A DNA stretch of 64,000 bases. It comes from Haliea sp. GTDB lineage: Bacteria > Pseudomonadota > Gammaproteobacteria > Pseudomonadales > Halieaceae. The position numbers were made by a program, and so were the translations under genes. The DNA lies in contig JADJAL010000059.1 in NCBI GenBank assembly GCA_016704305.1, forward strand, positions 124,001 to 188,000, read 5' to 3'. Positions 53,001-61,674 of the stretch are shown one piece after another (the first letter of the stretch is position 1; every line of letters starts with the position of its first letter). The notes under the pieces were generated by a model. That model worked only from the letters and a program-made list of their open reading frames with translations, was not told the origin of the DNA and did not search any database.

Positions 53001-53726
53001 CTACCAGCTCGAAGTTTTGCGCCGCTTGGGCACCAGGCGTGGTGCCACCAGCGCGATAATCACGCCCAACAGCACCGCAAGTGCGCCGTTCATGAAATCC
53101 TCACTCTCAACCTTGTCCAGCAGGCGCCGGTTCTCGGCTTGCAGCATGTCCACTTCGGAGCGCAAATTCTCGGTTTTCTCAACCAGCCGGCGATTGTCGA
53201 TGTCCAGTTGCTCGGCCTTTCCCGAAACCTGTTTCAGCCGGTGCAGCTCCTGTGCAACCGCGTTGAACTCCGCATCGCGGCTGCGCAGTTCTTCCAACAG
53301 TGCAGCCGGGTCCGTGGCTGACGGCGCATCGCCAGCGAGCACGCCATTGACGACGCGATCAACCCCATCATCCGGTGCAGCGGAAGCGGCATCGGTACCT
53401 GCAATCGCGCCAGCGGCCGCTTGCGCCGCGCGTTCCTGCGCAAGCCTGGCGTCTTGCGGTGAGAGTTCCAGCACCAGTTTTGCAGTGGGAATCCACCCCA
53501 TGTCGCCGCTGTCGGTCGTGATGTCCGCCCACAGGCCATCCTCGGAGGTGCGCGACACCGTCAGGCGCGAGCCCTCGGCAATGCCCCGGTGTACGATCGC
53601 GTAATCGTCCCCGGGACCGTCGCGCAGCGGCACGCTCTGGCTGCCGCTGACATAGCGAATATCCTGTGCCAGCGCGGTGGTGGAGAATAGGAATAGCAAT
53701 AGCAGGAAAGGTGCAAAGAAGCGCAA
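53001..53726 (-). CDS. YgiM-like SH3-domain membrane protein (TIGR04211 family)
   Basis: A 241-residue protein: signal peptide (MRFFAPFLLLLFLFSTTALAQ), bacterial SH3 domain (YVSGSQSVPLRDGPGDDYAIVHRGIAEGSRL... GWIPTAKLVLE, residues 22-90), an Ala-rich linker, a coiled coil (145-215) and a C-terminal transmembrane helix (218-236). The layout is that of YgiM, a periplasmic envelope protein with unclear function, possibly binding peptidoglycan. A TTG start (GAGGAC upstream) is used at 53726. Probably cotranscribed with ppiA. Confidence 0.87.
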   Translation of the reverse strand: MRFFAPFLLLLFLFSTTALAQDIRYVSGSQSVPLRDGPGDDYAIVHRGIAEGSRLTVSRTSEDGLWADITTDSGDMGWIPTAKLVLELSPQDARLAQERAAQAAAGAIAGTDAASAAPDDGVDRVVNGVLAGDAPSATDPAALLEELRSRDAEFNAVAQELHRLKQVSGKAEQLDIDNRRLVEKTENLRSEVDMLQAENRRLLDKVESEDFMNGALAVLLGVIIALVAPRLVPKRRKTSSW

Positions 53727-53764
53727 TGTAAAGTCCTCGATAGGGCGTAATGGTGTGATATGGA

Positions 53765-54064
53765 TCAGGGCAGCACCAGCATATACGGTTTGACCGTAAT
53801 CTTGCTGAAAACCCCCGCGTCCACGTAGGGATCGGAATCGGCCCAGGCGGTGGCCGCCTCCAGGCTGTCGAATTCTGCGATGATCAGGCTGCCGGTGAAT
53901 CCCGCGTCGCCAGGTTCCGTGGTATCCAGTGCCGGATGGGGCCCGGCCGCGAGCAGTTTGCCCGCGTCGGCCAGTGCCTGCAGGCGCGCCAGGTGCGCGG
54001 GGCGGGCGCTCTTGCGCAGCGGCATGCTGTTTTCAACATCTTCGCAGAGTATGGCGTAGTGCAT
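53765..54064 (-). CDS. yciI: YciI family protein
   Basis: A 99-residue ferredoxin-like fold protein. The MHYAILCEDVENSMPLRKSARPAHLARLQAL opening with the conserved His-Arg region, and the AGFTGSLIIAEFDSLEAATAWADSDPYVDAGVF motif with the Asp-Pro-Tyr turn, are diagnostic of YciI, which is related to muconolactone isomerases and has no settled role. GGAG lies upstream of the start. It is 35 bases after yciB on the same strand, the conserved gammaproteobacterial order. Confidence 0.93.
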   Translation of the reverse strand: MHYAILCEDVENSMPLRKSARPAHLARLQALADAGKLLAAGPHPALDTTEPGDAGFTGSLIIAEFDSLEAATAWADSDPYVDAGVFSKITVKPYMLVLP

Positions 54065-54099
54065 CCGGGGTAGATCTCCGTTACAGGTCGGTCTGGTCG

Positions 54100-54693
54100 T
54101 TAGAGCGGTTGTTTGTCCGCCGCATCGTCTTTCAGGTGCGGGCTGATAAGGAGGGCGGTCAGTATGGTCAGTACCACGGTAAATCCGATCGCGGAATACA
54201 GTTTATAGCTGACCCACGTCGCCTCGCTGAAGCCGTACGCGACGTACAGGTTGAGGCCGCCGACGATGAAAAAGTTTGTCGTCCACAGCAGGTTGAGCCG
54301 CGTCCAGACGGCCTTGGGCAGATGCAACTGGCCGCCCAGCGTGCGCTGCATCAGGTTCCTGTCGCCGATGAACTGCGAGGCGCCGAATGCCAGCGCCAGC
54401 GCCCAGTTGAAAATTGTAGGCTTCCACTGGATGAACATCTGGTTGTGAAAGAACAGGGTCGCGCCGCCGAACACCAGCACGGCGGACGCCAGCCACATCA
54501 GGCGTTTCTCGAACTTGCGTGTCAGTGCAAACGTAAAAAGCACCTGCAACACGGTGGCCGCCATCAGCACTGCCGTGGCCGAGTAAATGCCATCGAAATG
54601 GTACGTCCAGTCGCCCAGGGAAACACTTTTGCCGTCCAGCTGGTAGACGATAAAGAACAGCGCAATCGGAATGAACTCAGCGATTTGCTTCAT
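54100..54693 (-). CDS. yciB: Inner membrane septation protein YciB/IspZ family
   Basis: A 197-residue polytopic inner-membrane protein with five hydrophobic segments (about residues 5-20, 33-53, 65-80, 118-138 and 145-168). The QIAEFIPIALFFIVY start, and KPTIFNWALALAFGASQF and LNLYVAYGFSEATWVSYKLYS blocks, are the YciB/IspA-type signatures. The family affects cell elongation and envelope homeostasis and interacts with the divisome. It precedes yciI and is divergent from the rnm gene. Confidence 0.93.
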   Translation of the reverse strand: MKQIAEFIPIALFFIVYQLDGKSVSLGDWTYHFDGIYSATAVLMAATVLQVLFTFALTRKFEKRLMWLASAVLVFGGATLFFHNQMFIQWKPTIFNWALALAFGASQFIGDRNLMQRTLGGQLHLPKAVWTRLNLLWTTNFFIVGGLNLYVAYGFSEATWVSYKLYSAIGFTVVLTILTALLISPHLKDDAADKQPL

Positions 54694-54792
54694 GGATTCT
54701 ACTGTGCTCCGGCTGTTACCATGTGGCGATGATTATTCAAGTGAAACCGATTCGTGGTGGTGGCGTCCAGAGCGCAATGCAGCGTAATTACT

Positions 54793-55635
54793 GTGCTGAT
54801 TGACTTTCACACCCACACCAGCGCCTCCGACGGCGCCCTCGATCCCTGCGAGTTGGTGGCGCGCGCACTGGCCAGTAACATCGACCTGTTCGCGATTACG
54901 GACCACGATACAGTGGCTGGTTACATGGCTGCCGCAGCTTATCACAGGCAACGCGACGACGGTATGCAACTGATTCCCGGCATCGAACTGTCCTGCCAGT
55001 GGTCCGGCACGACCGTCCACATTCTGGGCCTCGGCATTGATTGCGCGCACCCTGCGATGAGCGGCGCGCTGCAGACAATGTCAGGCGCGCGCGAGGAGCG
55101 CGGCGAAAAAATTGCGCAACGGCTTGCGGCTCGCGGCTTTGCGGGCGCCCTGCAAGGCGCCCTGGCGCTGGCGGGCGACAGCCATTTGGGGCGCCCGCAC
55201 TTCGCCGCGTGGATGGTGGAGCAGGGGCATGTGCGCGACGAGAACCAGGCCTTCGACCTGTATCTGGGGCAGGGCAAGACCGGTGATGTGAAAGCGTTCT
55301 GGCCGGAGCTGGCCGAGGTGACCCGGTGGATCGTGGACTCCGGCGGCGCTGCGTTGATCGCACACCCGTTGAAGTATCGTTTTACCGGCATGAAACTGCG
55401 GCGTCTCATCGAGGATTTTGTGGCGGCAGGCGGCTGCGGGATCGAGGTCGCGAGCGGCCGGCAAACGCGCGATCAACTCGCACAGCTCACTCGCCTGGCG
55501 CGGCAATATGCGCTTGAGGTCACCATTGGCAGCGATTTTCACCGCGACGCGCCCTACGGCGCACCGTTGGGTGTAGAATCCGCGCCCTTCGAGGGATTGC
55601 GCGGCGTCTGGGAGCGATGGGCGAGCGCGCAGTAG
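54793..55635 (+). CDS. rnm: PHP-domain 5'-3' exonuclease RNase AM
   Basis: A PHP-superfamily metallo-hydrolase (TrpH/YciV), in E. coli RNase AM, which trims the 5' ends of rRNA and degrades 3',5'-bisphosphonucleotides. The 280-residue protein from the GTG at 54793 shows the metal sites in order: DFHTHTSASDG (His6, His8), TDHDTVAGY, GIELSC, LGRPHFA, ALIAHP, and the final SDFHRDAP. It is next to yciO, as in enteric bacteria. The open frame extends to a GTG at 54754, but that would start before the strong DFHTHT opening without gain. Confidence 0.9.
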   Translation: MLIDFHTHTSASDGALDPCELVARALASNIDLFAITDHDTVAGYMAAAAYHRQRDDGMQLIPGIELSCQWSGTTVHILGLGIDCAHPAMSGALQTMSGAREERGEKIAQRLAARGFAGALQGALALAGDSHLGRPHFAAWMVEQGHVRDENQAFDLYLGQGKTGDVKAFWPELAEVTRWIVDSGGAALIAHPLKYRFTGMKLRRLIEDFVAAGGCGIEVASGRQTRDQLAQLTRLARQYALEVTIGSDFHRDAPYGAPLGVESAPFEGLRGVWERWASAQ

Positions 55636-55701
55636 TAGCGAACAGTCGCGCAACAGACGCTAGCACCGCAATAAAAAGAACCGATGAGCAAGAGATAACA
55701 C

Positions 55702-56325
55702 GTGAGCCAGTTTTTCCAGATCCACCCCGACAACCCCCAGGCGCGCCTTGTCCGCCAGGCCGTGGACATCATCAAGCAGGGTGGGGTAGTGGTGTACCCC
55801 ACCGATTCCGCGTACGCACTCGGCTGCCATATCGGTGACAAGTCCGCGCTGGACCGCATCCGCCGCATCCGCAAACTCGACGACCGGCACAACTTCACGC
55901 TGGTGTGCCGCGACCTGTCGGAGATTGCCACCTACGCCAAGGTGAGCAATGCGGCGTATCGCCTGCTGCGCCACACCACGCCCGGCCCGTACACCTTCAT
56001 CCTGCCCGCGACCTCGGAAGTGCCGCGCCGCCTGATGCATCCCAAGCGCAAAACGGTCGGCCTGCGCGTGCCGGATAACGTCATCGCTGCAGCGCTATTG
56101 GCCGATCTCGGCGAGCCGCTGATGAGCGTGACCCTGATCATGCCCGGCGACGAGTTCCCCCTGATCGATCCCTACGATATTCGCGAGACGCTGCAACACG
56201 AGGTCGATCTGGTGATCGATGGCGGTTACTGCGGTCTGGAGCCGACCACGGTGGTGGATCTGGCGGATGAAACGCCGGTGGTGATGCGGGTTGGCAAGGG
56301 AGATGTAGCGCCGTTTGCGGGTTAG
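55702..56325 (+). CDS. yciO: Sua5/YciO/YrdC family protein YciO
   Basis: A 207-residue relative of threonylcarbamoyl-AMP synthase. It has the VYPTDSAYALG and KLDDRHNFTLVCRDLSEIATYAKV region, the TPGPYTFILPATSEVPRR nucleotide-binding block and GLRVPDN. YciO proteins lack proven in vivo tRNA t6A function and differ from YrdC in the RxxxR/K-x-R set; here PKRKTVGLRVP keeps basic residues. The GTG start at 55702 follows a weak AAGAGA. It is downstream of rnm in the same orientation. Confidence 0.92.
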   Translation: MSQFFQIHPDNPQARLVRQAVDIIKQGGVVVYPTDSAYALGCHIGDKSALDRIRRIRKLDDRHNFTLVCRDLSEIATYAKVSNAAYRLLRHTTPGPYTFILPATSEVPRRLMHPKRKTVGLRVPDNVIAAALLADLGEPLMSVTLIMPGDEFPLIDPYDIRETLQHEVDLVIDGGYCGLEPTTVVDLADETPVVMRVGKGDVAPFAG

Positions 56326-56434
56326 CATCGGGTAAGGCCATACAGTGGCAGACGCGGCCCCGCACCTTTCCCGCGTCAGTTGAGCAGCCATCGCACCAGG
56401 GCTACACTGAATGCCCATTTGCGAGGGTGTCCTT

Positions 56435-57034
56435 ATGTTTCCTGTAAAACGCACGTTAATCATCGCTTGCCTGACCCTGTTGCTGGGCGGCTGCGGGTAT
56501 AACAACCTCACCGCCGGGGATGAACAGGTCAAGGCGAGTTGGGCGGAAGTGATCAACCAGTACCAACGCCGCGCCGACCTGATTCCCAATCTGGTGAAAA
56601 CAGTGGAGGCATTTGCCAAACAGGAGCGAGACGTGCTGGTCACGGTGACCGAGGCGCGCGCCAAAGTGGGTTCGATACAGGCCACGCCGGAGATGGTCAA
56701 CGACCCCCAGGCCCTGCAACAGTTCCAGGCGGCGCAGGGTGAATTGTCCGGTGCATTGAGGCGACTGCTGGTCACCGTGGAGCGCTACCCGGAATTGAAA
56801 TCGGACGCCAATTTCCGCGATTTGCAGGCGCAACTGGAAGGGACGGAAAACCGCATCACCGTCGCGCGCAACCGCTTTATTGATGATGTACGTGCATACA
56901 ACACCCTGGCGCGCTCGTTCCCTACCAATATCACCGCCATGGTGTTTGGGTTTGAGGTGAAACCCTCTTTCACTGTCGAAAACGAGGCCGAAATCTCCAA
57001 ACCGCCGGAGGTCTCCTTCGGTAGCGATACCTGA
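56435..57034 (+). CDS. lemA: LemA family lipoprotein
   Basis: A 199-residue four-helix-type protein. The signal ends LLLGGC (Cys20), so it is lipidated, while the canonical LemA is simply anchored by an N-terminal helix. WAEVINQYQRRADLIPNLVKTVEAFAKQERDVLVTVTEARAKVG is the core signature, followed by NRFIDDVRAYNTLARSFPTNI. GAGGG precedes the ATG at 56435. It is 8 bases before a TPM-domain gene, a pairing seen across bacteria; the function is unknown. Confidence 0.92.
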   Translation: MFPVKRTLIIACLTLLLGGCGYNNLTAGDEQVKASWAEVINQYQRRADLIPNLVKTVEAFAKQERDVLVTVTEARAKVGSIQATPEMVNDPQALQQFQAAQGELSGALRRLLVTVERYPELKSDANFRDLQAQLEGTENRITVARNRFIDDVRAYNTLARSFPTNITAMVFGFEVKPSFTVENEAEISKPPEVSFGSDT

Positions 57035-57042
57035 TACAGCCA

Positions 57043-57927
57043 ATGCGCCTGGCGCGCCTGCTCCTTGGCCAGTGGCTGCTGCTGGCGGCACTGACTGCAA
57101 CGGCACAACCTGTGCAGGATGTACCGGTGTTGCGTCAGCGCGTGACCGACCTCACCGAAACACTCAGTGCCGATGCGCAAGCGGCGCTCACCGCCAGGCT
57201 GGCGCAGCTTGAGCGCGACACCGGGAGCCAGTTGGCCGTCCTCGTCGTGTCCTCCACCGCGCCGGAAGATATCGCCGCCTACGCCATTCGGGTGGTTGAC
57301 GCCTGGAAGCTGGGCAGGGAACAGGTCGACGATGGCGTGCTCCTGCTGGTCGCGCGGGATGACCGGCGCATCCGGATCGAGGTGGGCTACGGCCTGGAAG
57401 GCGCGATTCCGGACGCCCGCGCCAGGCAGGTCATCGACGACATCATCGCGCCGCATTTTCGCAGCGGAGACTACGCGGCCGGCATCAACGCGGGTGCCGA
57501 TGCGATCGCGTCCTTGATTCGGGGCGAGCCACTGCCCGCGCCCATAGCCAGCAAAGCTGTCGGTAAGTCCAATATTGAAGCGGTGCTGCCGGTTCTCTTT
57601 ATCGTTGCCTTGGTGCTCGGCGGCCTGTTGCGCCGCAGCCTCGGCGCCTTTCCCGGCGCTGCGGCTACCGGTGCGATTTCCGGCGTCGTTGCCTGGTTGC
57701 TGCTGGGTGTGCTGGGCGTGGCGCTGCTCGCGGGCGTGGTCGCATTTTTCATCAGCCTGTTCGGCGGTGGCGGTCCGGGACGCTGGTCCAGCCACAGCCG
57801 CCATGGCGGTGGCCTCGGCGGCGGTTTCGGCGGCGGTGGTGGTGGATTCGGCGGTGGTGGTTTCGGGGGCGGTTTCGGCGGCGGGGGTGGTGGTTTCGGT
57901 GGCGGTGGCGCCTCGGGGGGATGGTGA
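57043..57927 (+). CDS. TPM-domain membrane protein, YgcG-like
   Basis: A 294-residue protein: signal peptide (residues 1-23), TPM domain (about 28-165, VTDLTETLSADAQAALTARLAQLERDTGSQLAVLVVSS... EVGYGLEGAIPDARARQVIDD), two transmembrane helices (about 185-205 and 220-245) and a Gly-rich, Phe-punctuated tail (GGGFGG units, last 45 residues). The TPM domain is related to phosphatase-like and photosystem II repair proteins. The tail may be disordered. It pairs with lemA upstream and a second, shorter TPM gene that overlaps it. Confidence 0.9.
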   Translation: MRLARLLLGQWLLLAALTATAQPVQDVPVLRQRVTDLTETLSADAQAALTARLAQLERDTGSQLAVLVVSSTAPEDIAAYAIRVVDAWKLGREQVDDGVLLLVARDDRRIRIEVGYGLEGAIPDARARQVIDDIIAPHFRSGDYAAGINAGADAIASLIRGEPLPAPIASKAVGKSNIEAVLPVLFIVALVLGGLLRRSLGAFPGAAATGAISGVVAWLLLGVLGVALLAGVVAFFISLFGGGGPGRWSSHSRHGGGLGGGFGGGGGGFGGGGFGGGFGGGGGGFGGGGASGGW

Positions 57928-57929
57928 GC

Positions 57930-58424
57930 ATGAAGAATCGCTACCTGCGCAATGTGTTCACCACGCGTTGGTCCATGCGGCGAGCATTCCCCGGCGATTT
58001 GCTCGACGACATCGAGCAGGCGATACAGGCTTCCGAGCGGCAGCACAACGCCGAGTTTCGCTTCGCGATCGAAGCCGCGCTGGATGCGCCGATGCTGCTT
58101 CGCGGCTGCAGTCCGCGCGAGCGGGCGATGGAGGTATTCTCCAACCTGCGCATCTGGGATACGGCAGCCAATAATGGCGTGCTCATCTATCTGCTGCTGT
58201 CGGAGCACGCTATCGAAATCGTCGCGGATCGCGGTTACAACGGCAAAGTCAGCACGCGGCAATGGCAGGACATTTGCGACGCCATGCGCGAGCTGTTCCA
58301 GGGCGGACACTATCGAGAGGGCGCCCTGCGGGGCATCGAGATGATTACCGCCGTGGTGAGCGGGCATTTCCCGCCCGACCCGAGCGACCGCAACGAGTTA
58401 CCGAACCAGCCGGTGCTGATGTAG
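57930..58424 (+). CDS. Second TPM-domain protein
   Basis: A 164-residue protein without signal peptide or membrane segment. RRAFPGDLLDDIEQAIQASERQHNAEFRFAIEAAL, VLIYLLLSEHAIEIVADRGYNGKVSTRQWQDICDAM, and HYREGALRGIEMI match the TPM-like domain pattern of the preceding gene, here without the propeptide and Gly-rich tail. It would be cytosolic or leaderless-secreted. ATG at 57921 is an alternative start, overlapping the previous stop. The lemA-TPM-TPM trio looks like one unit. Confidence 0.82.
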   Translation: MKNRYLRNVFTTRWSMRRAFPGDLLDDIEQAIQASERQHNAEFRFAIEAALDAPMLLRGCSPRERAMEVFSNLRIWDTAANNGVLIYLLLSEHAIEIVADRGYNGKVSTRQWQDICDAMRELFQGGHYREGALRGIEMITAVVSGHFPPDPSDRNELPNQPVLM

Positions 58425-58459
58425 GCAGCAGCCAGGGCGGCACTGAGGGAATCCAACAC

Positions 58460-59278
58460 ATGAGCATCATTGACTACAGCGCGCCACGGCGACTGCTGGC
58501 TGTCGCGCGCGGCCATCCCTATGAGCGCGAGGCGTTCGCCGGGTTGTTGCAGGGCCTCGACGACTTCGATGTCTGCCATGTCGAGCAACCGGCCGCGCAG
58601 TTGTGTTTCACAGCGCGGGCGGCGCGCGAATTCGACGCCATCGTCTGCTACGACATGCCCGGCGTGGATTTCACCGCGCCTGACGCGCCGCGCCCGGTCA
58701 CGCCGGACCCTGCGTTTGCGCGTGATTTCCTCGCGATGCTCGAACAGGGCGTGGGTGTCGTGTTCCTGCACCATGCGCTGGCCGCATGGCCGGCCTGGCC
58801 CGAGTACGCCGAGATCATCGGCGGTCGCTTCCACTATCGCCCGGCGCAGCTGCGCGGCCAGCCGTGGCCGGACTCCGGTTATCGCCACGCGGTGCATCAC
58901 CGCGTAACAACAGTGGCCGCGCACCCGGTGACGGCGGGCATTCCCGCGCACTTCGACATGACGGACGAACTGTACCTCTGCCCTGTGTTCGAAGCGGATG
59001 TCGTGCCGCTGCTGCGCAGTGATTACGACTTTCATCCCGACAATTTCTACTCCGCCGCCAGGGCCGTCGCCGGAGAACTGCATTCGCGCGCCGGGTGGAG
59101 CCATCCGCCCGGTTCCAGCCTCGTGGGTTGGGCAAAGCACTGGGGCGCCAGCCCGATTGTGTATCTGCAGGGCGGTGACGATGCAGCGGCCCTGGGGAAT
59201 GCGCATTTTCGCCGGCTGGTGCACAACGCGGTGCGCTGGGTCGCCAGTGACGAGGCGCGCGACTGGGTTGCCAGATGA
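58460..59278 (+). CDS. ThuA-domain protein
   Basis: A 272-residue ThuA-like protein (class I glutamine amidotransferase-like fold), often in trehalose utilisation or heme/peptidoglycan contexts. CYDMPGVDFT, GVGVVFLHHALAAWPAWPEYAEIIGGRFHYRP and the closing SHPPGSSLVGWAKHWGASPIVYLQGG are family blocks. A catalytic Cys-His-Glu triad is not obvious. The ATG at 58460 follows GAGGGA. It is 35 bases after the TPM gene but functionally distinct; downstream it converges with the oxygenase gene. Confidence 0.85.
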   Translation: MSIIDYSAPRRLLAVARGHPYEREAFAGLLQGLDDFDVCHVEQPAAQLCFTARAAREFDAIVCYDMPGVDFTAPDAPRPVTPDPAFARDFLAMLEQGVGVVFLHHALAAWPAWPEYAEIIGGRFHYRPAQLRGQPWPDSGYRHAVHHRVTTVAAHPVTAGIPAHFDMTDELYLCPVFEADVVPLLRSDYDFHPDNFYSAARAVAGELHSRAGWSHPPGSSLVGWAKHWGASPIVYLQGGDDAAALGNAHFRRLVHNAVRWVASDEARDWVAR

Positions 59279-59305
59279 TCCCCGGGACGGCTCGCCAGCT
59301 GTCAG

Positions 59306-60349
59306 TTAGCCGTCTTTCAATCCGGCGTTTCCAAAGGAAGCCAATTCCCTGTACTTGCCCGGCAGGGATATCTCGCCTTTGGCCACGCGTTGTTTGAGAT
59401 AGCGGAAGGTTTGCATGGTCTGCGCCAATAAATGATCGCCGCAGATAATGGGCTCGCTGACAGCGCCGACGTTCTGTGGAAGCAAAGACTGTATCGGCGC
59501 GACGGGTGTTTCGTAATCAAGGCTGGAAAAAAACGGGAACGAGTAGCGCTCCTGTTTCACCTGCCTGACGCGGTGGGACGTGGCGACCCAGCGACCGCTG
59601 GTGACGACTTCCATCATGTCGCCAATATTGATAACAAAGCAGCCGTCCACCAGCGGGACGTTGATCCATTCGTTGGCGCCATTGAGCACCTGCAGGCCCG
59701 GTGCGGTGGGGAGCAGTATCGTAAAAAACTCATAGTCGGTATGGGCGCCAATGCCAGAGTCATTTTCTGTCGCGGCGGGATTATCGAAGTAATGAAGTAG
59801 TCGAAGTTGGCTCGGTGGTTTACTCAGGTGTCGCGTGAACGTGTCCTCGGGCAGTCCCAGTGCCAGCGCAAAGCCCTTGAACAGGGTCCGGCTAAGCGAC
59901 AGCATCCCGTCATAGTAAGCCTTGACCGCTCGCTTGAAGGCTTCATTATCAGGCCATTGGTTGGACGCATCCTCTACGAATCGAGCCATCAGGCTACTGG
60001 ATTCAAAGCCAATATCGTAAGCCTCCTTTAAGTCGACGGTCGGGTTGTAAAACTCCTCCTCGCCCTGGGGTACATAGCCGCTATGGTTTGCCGACAGTCC
60101 AATGTAATTGGACATCTTGCGTTCCAGGTCCTGGGAGAAAAAATCCCTGGTGGCTGCTTTAAGGTCATCTATCAGCGCCGGCGCTATGTGATGCCCCTGC
60201 AGATAGAGGAAGCCCGCTTCGCTGGCGGCTCTTCCGAGCGCCATGGCTGCCCGCTTGCGGTCTTCAAGGTCAGCGGAAAAAAGACCTGAGATGTCAACTA
60301 TCGGCAGCCGGGTAAACGCTGTGTGCGATGTCTCAGGCGAAGACGTCAT
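59306..60349 (-). CDS. Isopenicillin N synthase-like 2-oxoglutarate/Fe(II) oxygenase
   Basis: A 347-residue dioxygenase of the DIOX_N/2OG-FeII_Oxy group. The N-terminal part starts LPIVDISGLF, and the jelly-roll core carries the iron triad His203-x-Asp205 (GAHTDYEF) and His259 (SHRV), and the 2-oxoglutarate anchor RYS (Arg268, Ser270). Such enzymes hydroxylate or desaturate small metabolites, peptides or hormones; no substrate can be assigned. A binding-protein gene lies 20 bases upstream on the same strand and may import the substrate. Confidence 0.88.
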   Translation of the reverse strand: MTSSPETSHTAFTRLPIVDISGLFSADLEDRKRAAMALGRAASEAGFLYLQGHHIAPALIDDLKAATRDFFSQDLERKMSNYIGLSANHSGYVPQGEEEFYNPTVDLKEAYDIGFESSSLMARFVEDASNQWPDNEAFKRAVKAYYDGMLSLSRTLFKGFALALGLPEDTFTRHLSKPPSQLRLLHYFDNPAATENDSGIGAHTDYEFFTILLPTAPGLQVLNGANEWINVPLVDGCFVINIGDMMEVVTSGRWVATSHRVRQVKQERYSFPFFSSLDYETPVAPIQSLLPQNVGAVSEPIICGDHLLAQTMQTFRYLKQRVAKGEISLPGKYRELASFGNAGLKDG

Positions 60350-60369
60350 GGCAGATCGTTCTACAGGAA

Positions 60370-61353
60370 TTACATACCCATGATGATGGATGGGTCGATA
60401 TAACTGTCGATCGCCGCTGGCGACTTGTAAATTTCATACTTCACATTAAAGGCGTCGGACACTTCACTGGAACCGTAAACGGATTGCAGTCCCTGCGCTT
60501 TCGTCATCACCGCCTTCGATTCCTCCAGCGTCAGAATTTTGGTGCCCGCAAGTAGAGGTTTATATTGCTCCGGCGCCAACCCCACGCGAGCAGCCATGAT
60601 ACTGATGGCCTCAGGTTGGGTTTTGGGGTCATTCAAGTAATCAACCACGCGATACCACACCTTGACGACCTTTTCCCAGTCCGACTTTCTCTCTGCCAGG
60701 GAACCGGGCGAAACAACAAACATGTCGTAGATAAGCCCGGGCGCGTCTTTCGAGGTGGCAATCGCCGTTGAACCTGGCACCTGCGTGAGAGCCTGTCCGG
60801 AGCTCGGTTGCCAAGCGACGATCGCATCAACGTCTCCAGACGCCAGTACTTGCGGTGTTTCATTGGTTGGGACATTCACCAGCTCAACATCTGTCTCGCT
60901 GAGGCCAGCCCGTTCCAGCGCATCCAGCAATAAGAGATGACTGACAAAACCGACCTCTACGCCGATCTTTTTACCCTTCAAATCCGCTACGGTGTTGATG
61001 CCCTGCCTGGCGACGATCATGTCGTTGCCATTGCTGTAATCGGTCACCATGAACATGATGCCTTGCGCGCCCGACGCGCCGAGGACCAGCGTGTCACCAT
61101 TGGTTATACCGACAGCATCCAGTTTGCCCGCTGCAAACGCGTCCATGGACGCCACATAATCAAACCATTCAAATTCAACATCGACCCCCGCTTCTTCAAA
61201 CCAGTTTTTCTCGATGGCCACTTCCCAGGCGACAAAGCCGGGCCAATCGGAATAGCCAATTTTTAGTGGCTCCGCCGCCTGCGCAAATGTTCCCACCCAA
61301 CTGAGAAGCAATGCACACACCGTGCTTTTTACAATGGCGTTAATTGTAGTCAT
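60370..61353 (-). CDS. ABC transporter substrate-binding protein, NMT1/ThiY/TauA-like
   Basis: A periplasmic binding protein of 327 residues with signal peptide (cleavage after AQA, before AEPLKIGY). The KIGYSDWPGFVAWEVAIEKNWFEEAGVDVEFEWFD opening and DLKGKKIGVEVGFVSHLLLL fit the SsuA/TauA/ThiY class, which binds sulfonates, taurine, thiamin precursors or amines. No permease or ATPase is present here, so it is an orphan that may use a transporter encoded elsewhere. It precedes the oxygenase on the minus strand by 20 bases, suggesting both act on the same compound. Confidence 0.88.
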   Translation of the reverse strand: MTTINAIVKSTVCALLLSWVGTFAQAAEPLKIGYSDWPGFVAWEVAIEKNWFEEAGVDVEFEWFDYVASMDAFAAGKLDAVGITNGDTLVLGASGAQGIMFMVTDYSNGNDMIVARQGINTVADLKGKKIGVEVGFVSHLLLLDALERAGLSETDVELVNVPTNETPQVLASGDVDAIVAWQPSSGQALTQVPGSTAIATSKDAPGLIYDMFVVSPGSLAERKSDWEKVVKVWYRVVDYLNDPKTQPEAISIMAARVGLAPEQYKPLLAGTKILTLEESKAVMTKAQGLQSVYGSSEVSDAFNVKYEIYKSPAAIDSYIDPSIIMGM

Positions 61354-61674
61354 GGAATAAACCCTTGATGGCTGGTTGGCCGGTGATTATGTACTTCAAT
61401 ATCTGTGCCAGTTTTAAATGCGCAATTTGTAGCGCTATGTGGCCGAATTACGAGTAAAGCCGTCATGCGACAGCTTTCGGCGCACCAATACGGCGCCGAA
61501 TGATCCTTCCTGGTGCAATTCCATGCCGCCGACACCGGCCAATCGCCGCCGGGCCTGGGATGAAATCAGGATTGGAGAGTAAGTGCTTCATCGGTTAACC
61601 AGCGAACATTTTTTTCGCAGCTTCCATCGTCTGCTTGCCGCGCGTATGCTCAGCGCTGATGCAATGACAGGAGA
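61354..61674. other. Intergenic region upstream of binding-protein and MBL genes
   Basis: 321 bases between the divergent binding-protein and MBL genes. A minus-strand stretch around 61470-61560 reads like remnant coding sequence in one frame (LAGVGGMELHQEGSF, KLSHDGFTRNS) but I cannot assign a family. The CGGCGCACCAATACGGCGCCG region has short inverted GGCGCC arms. No clear promoter or terminator is seen. Confidence 0.3.

Noticed and set aside
57780..57925. Repeated GGC/GGT/TTC units resembling a repeat array
   Set aside because: They are codons for the Gly-rich tail of the TPM protein, without spacers of a CRISPR array.
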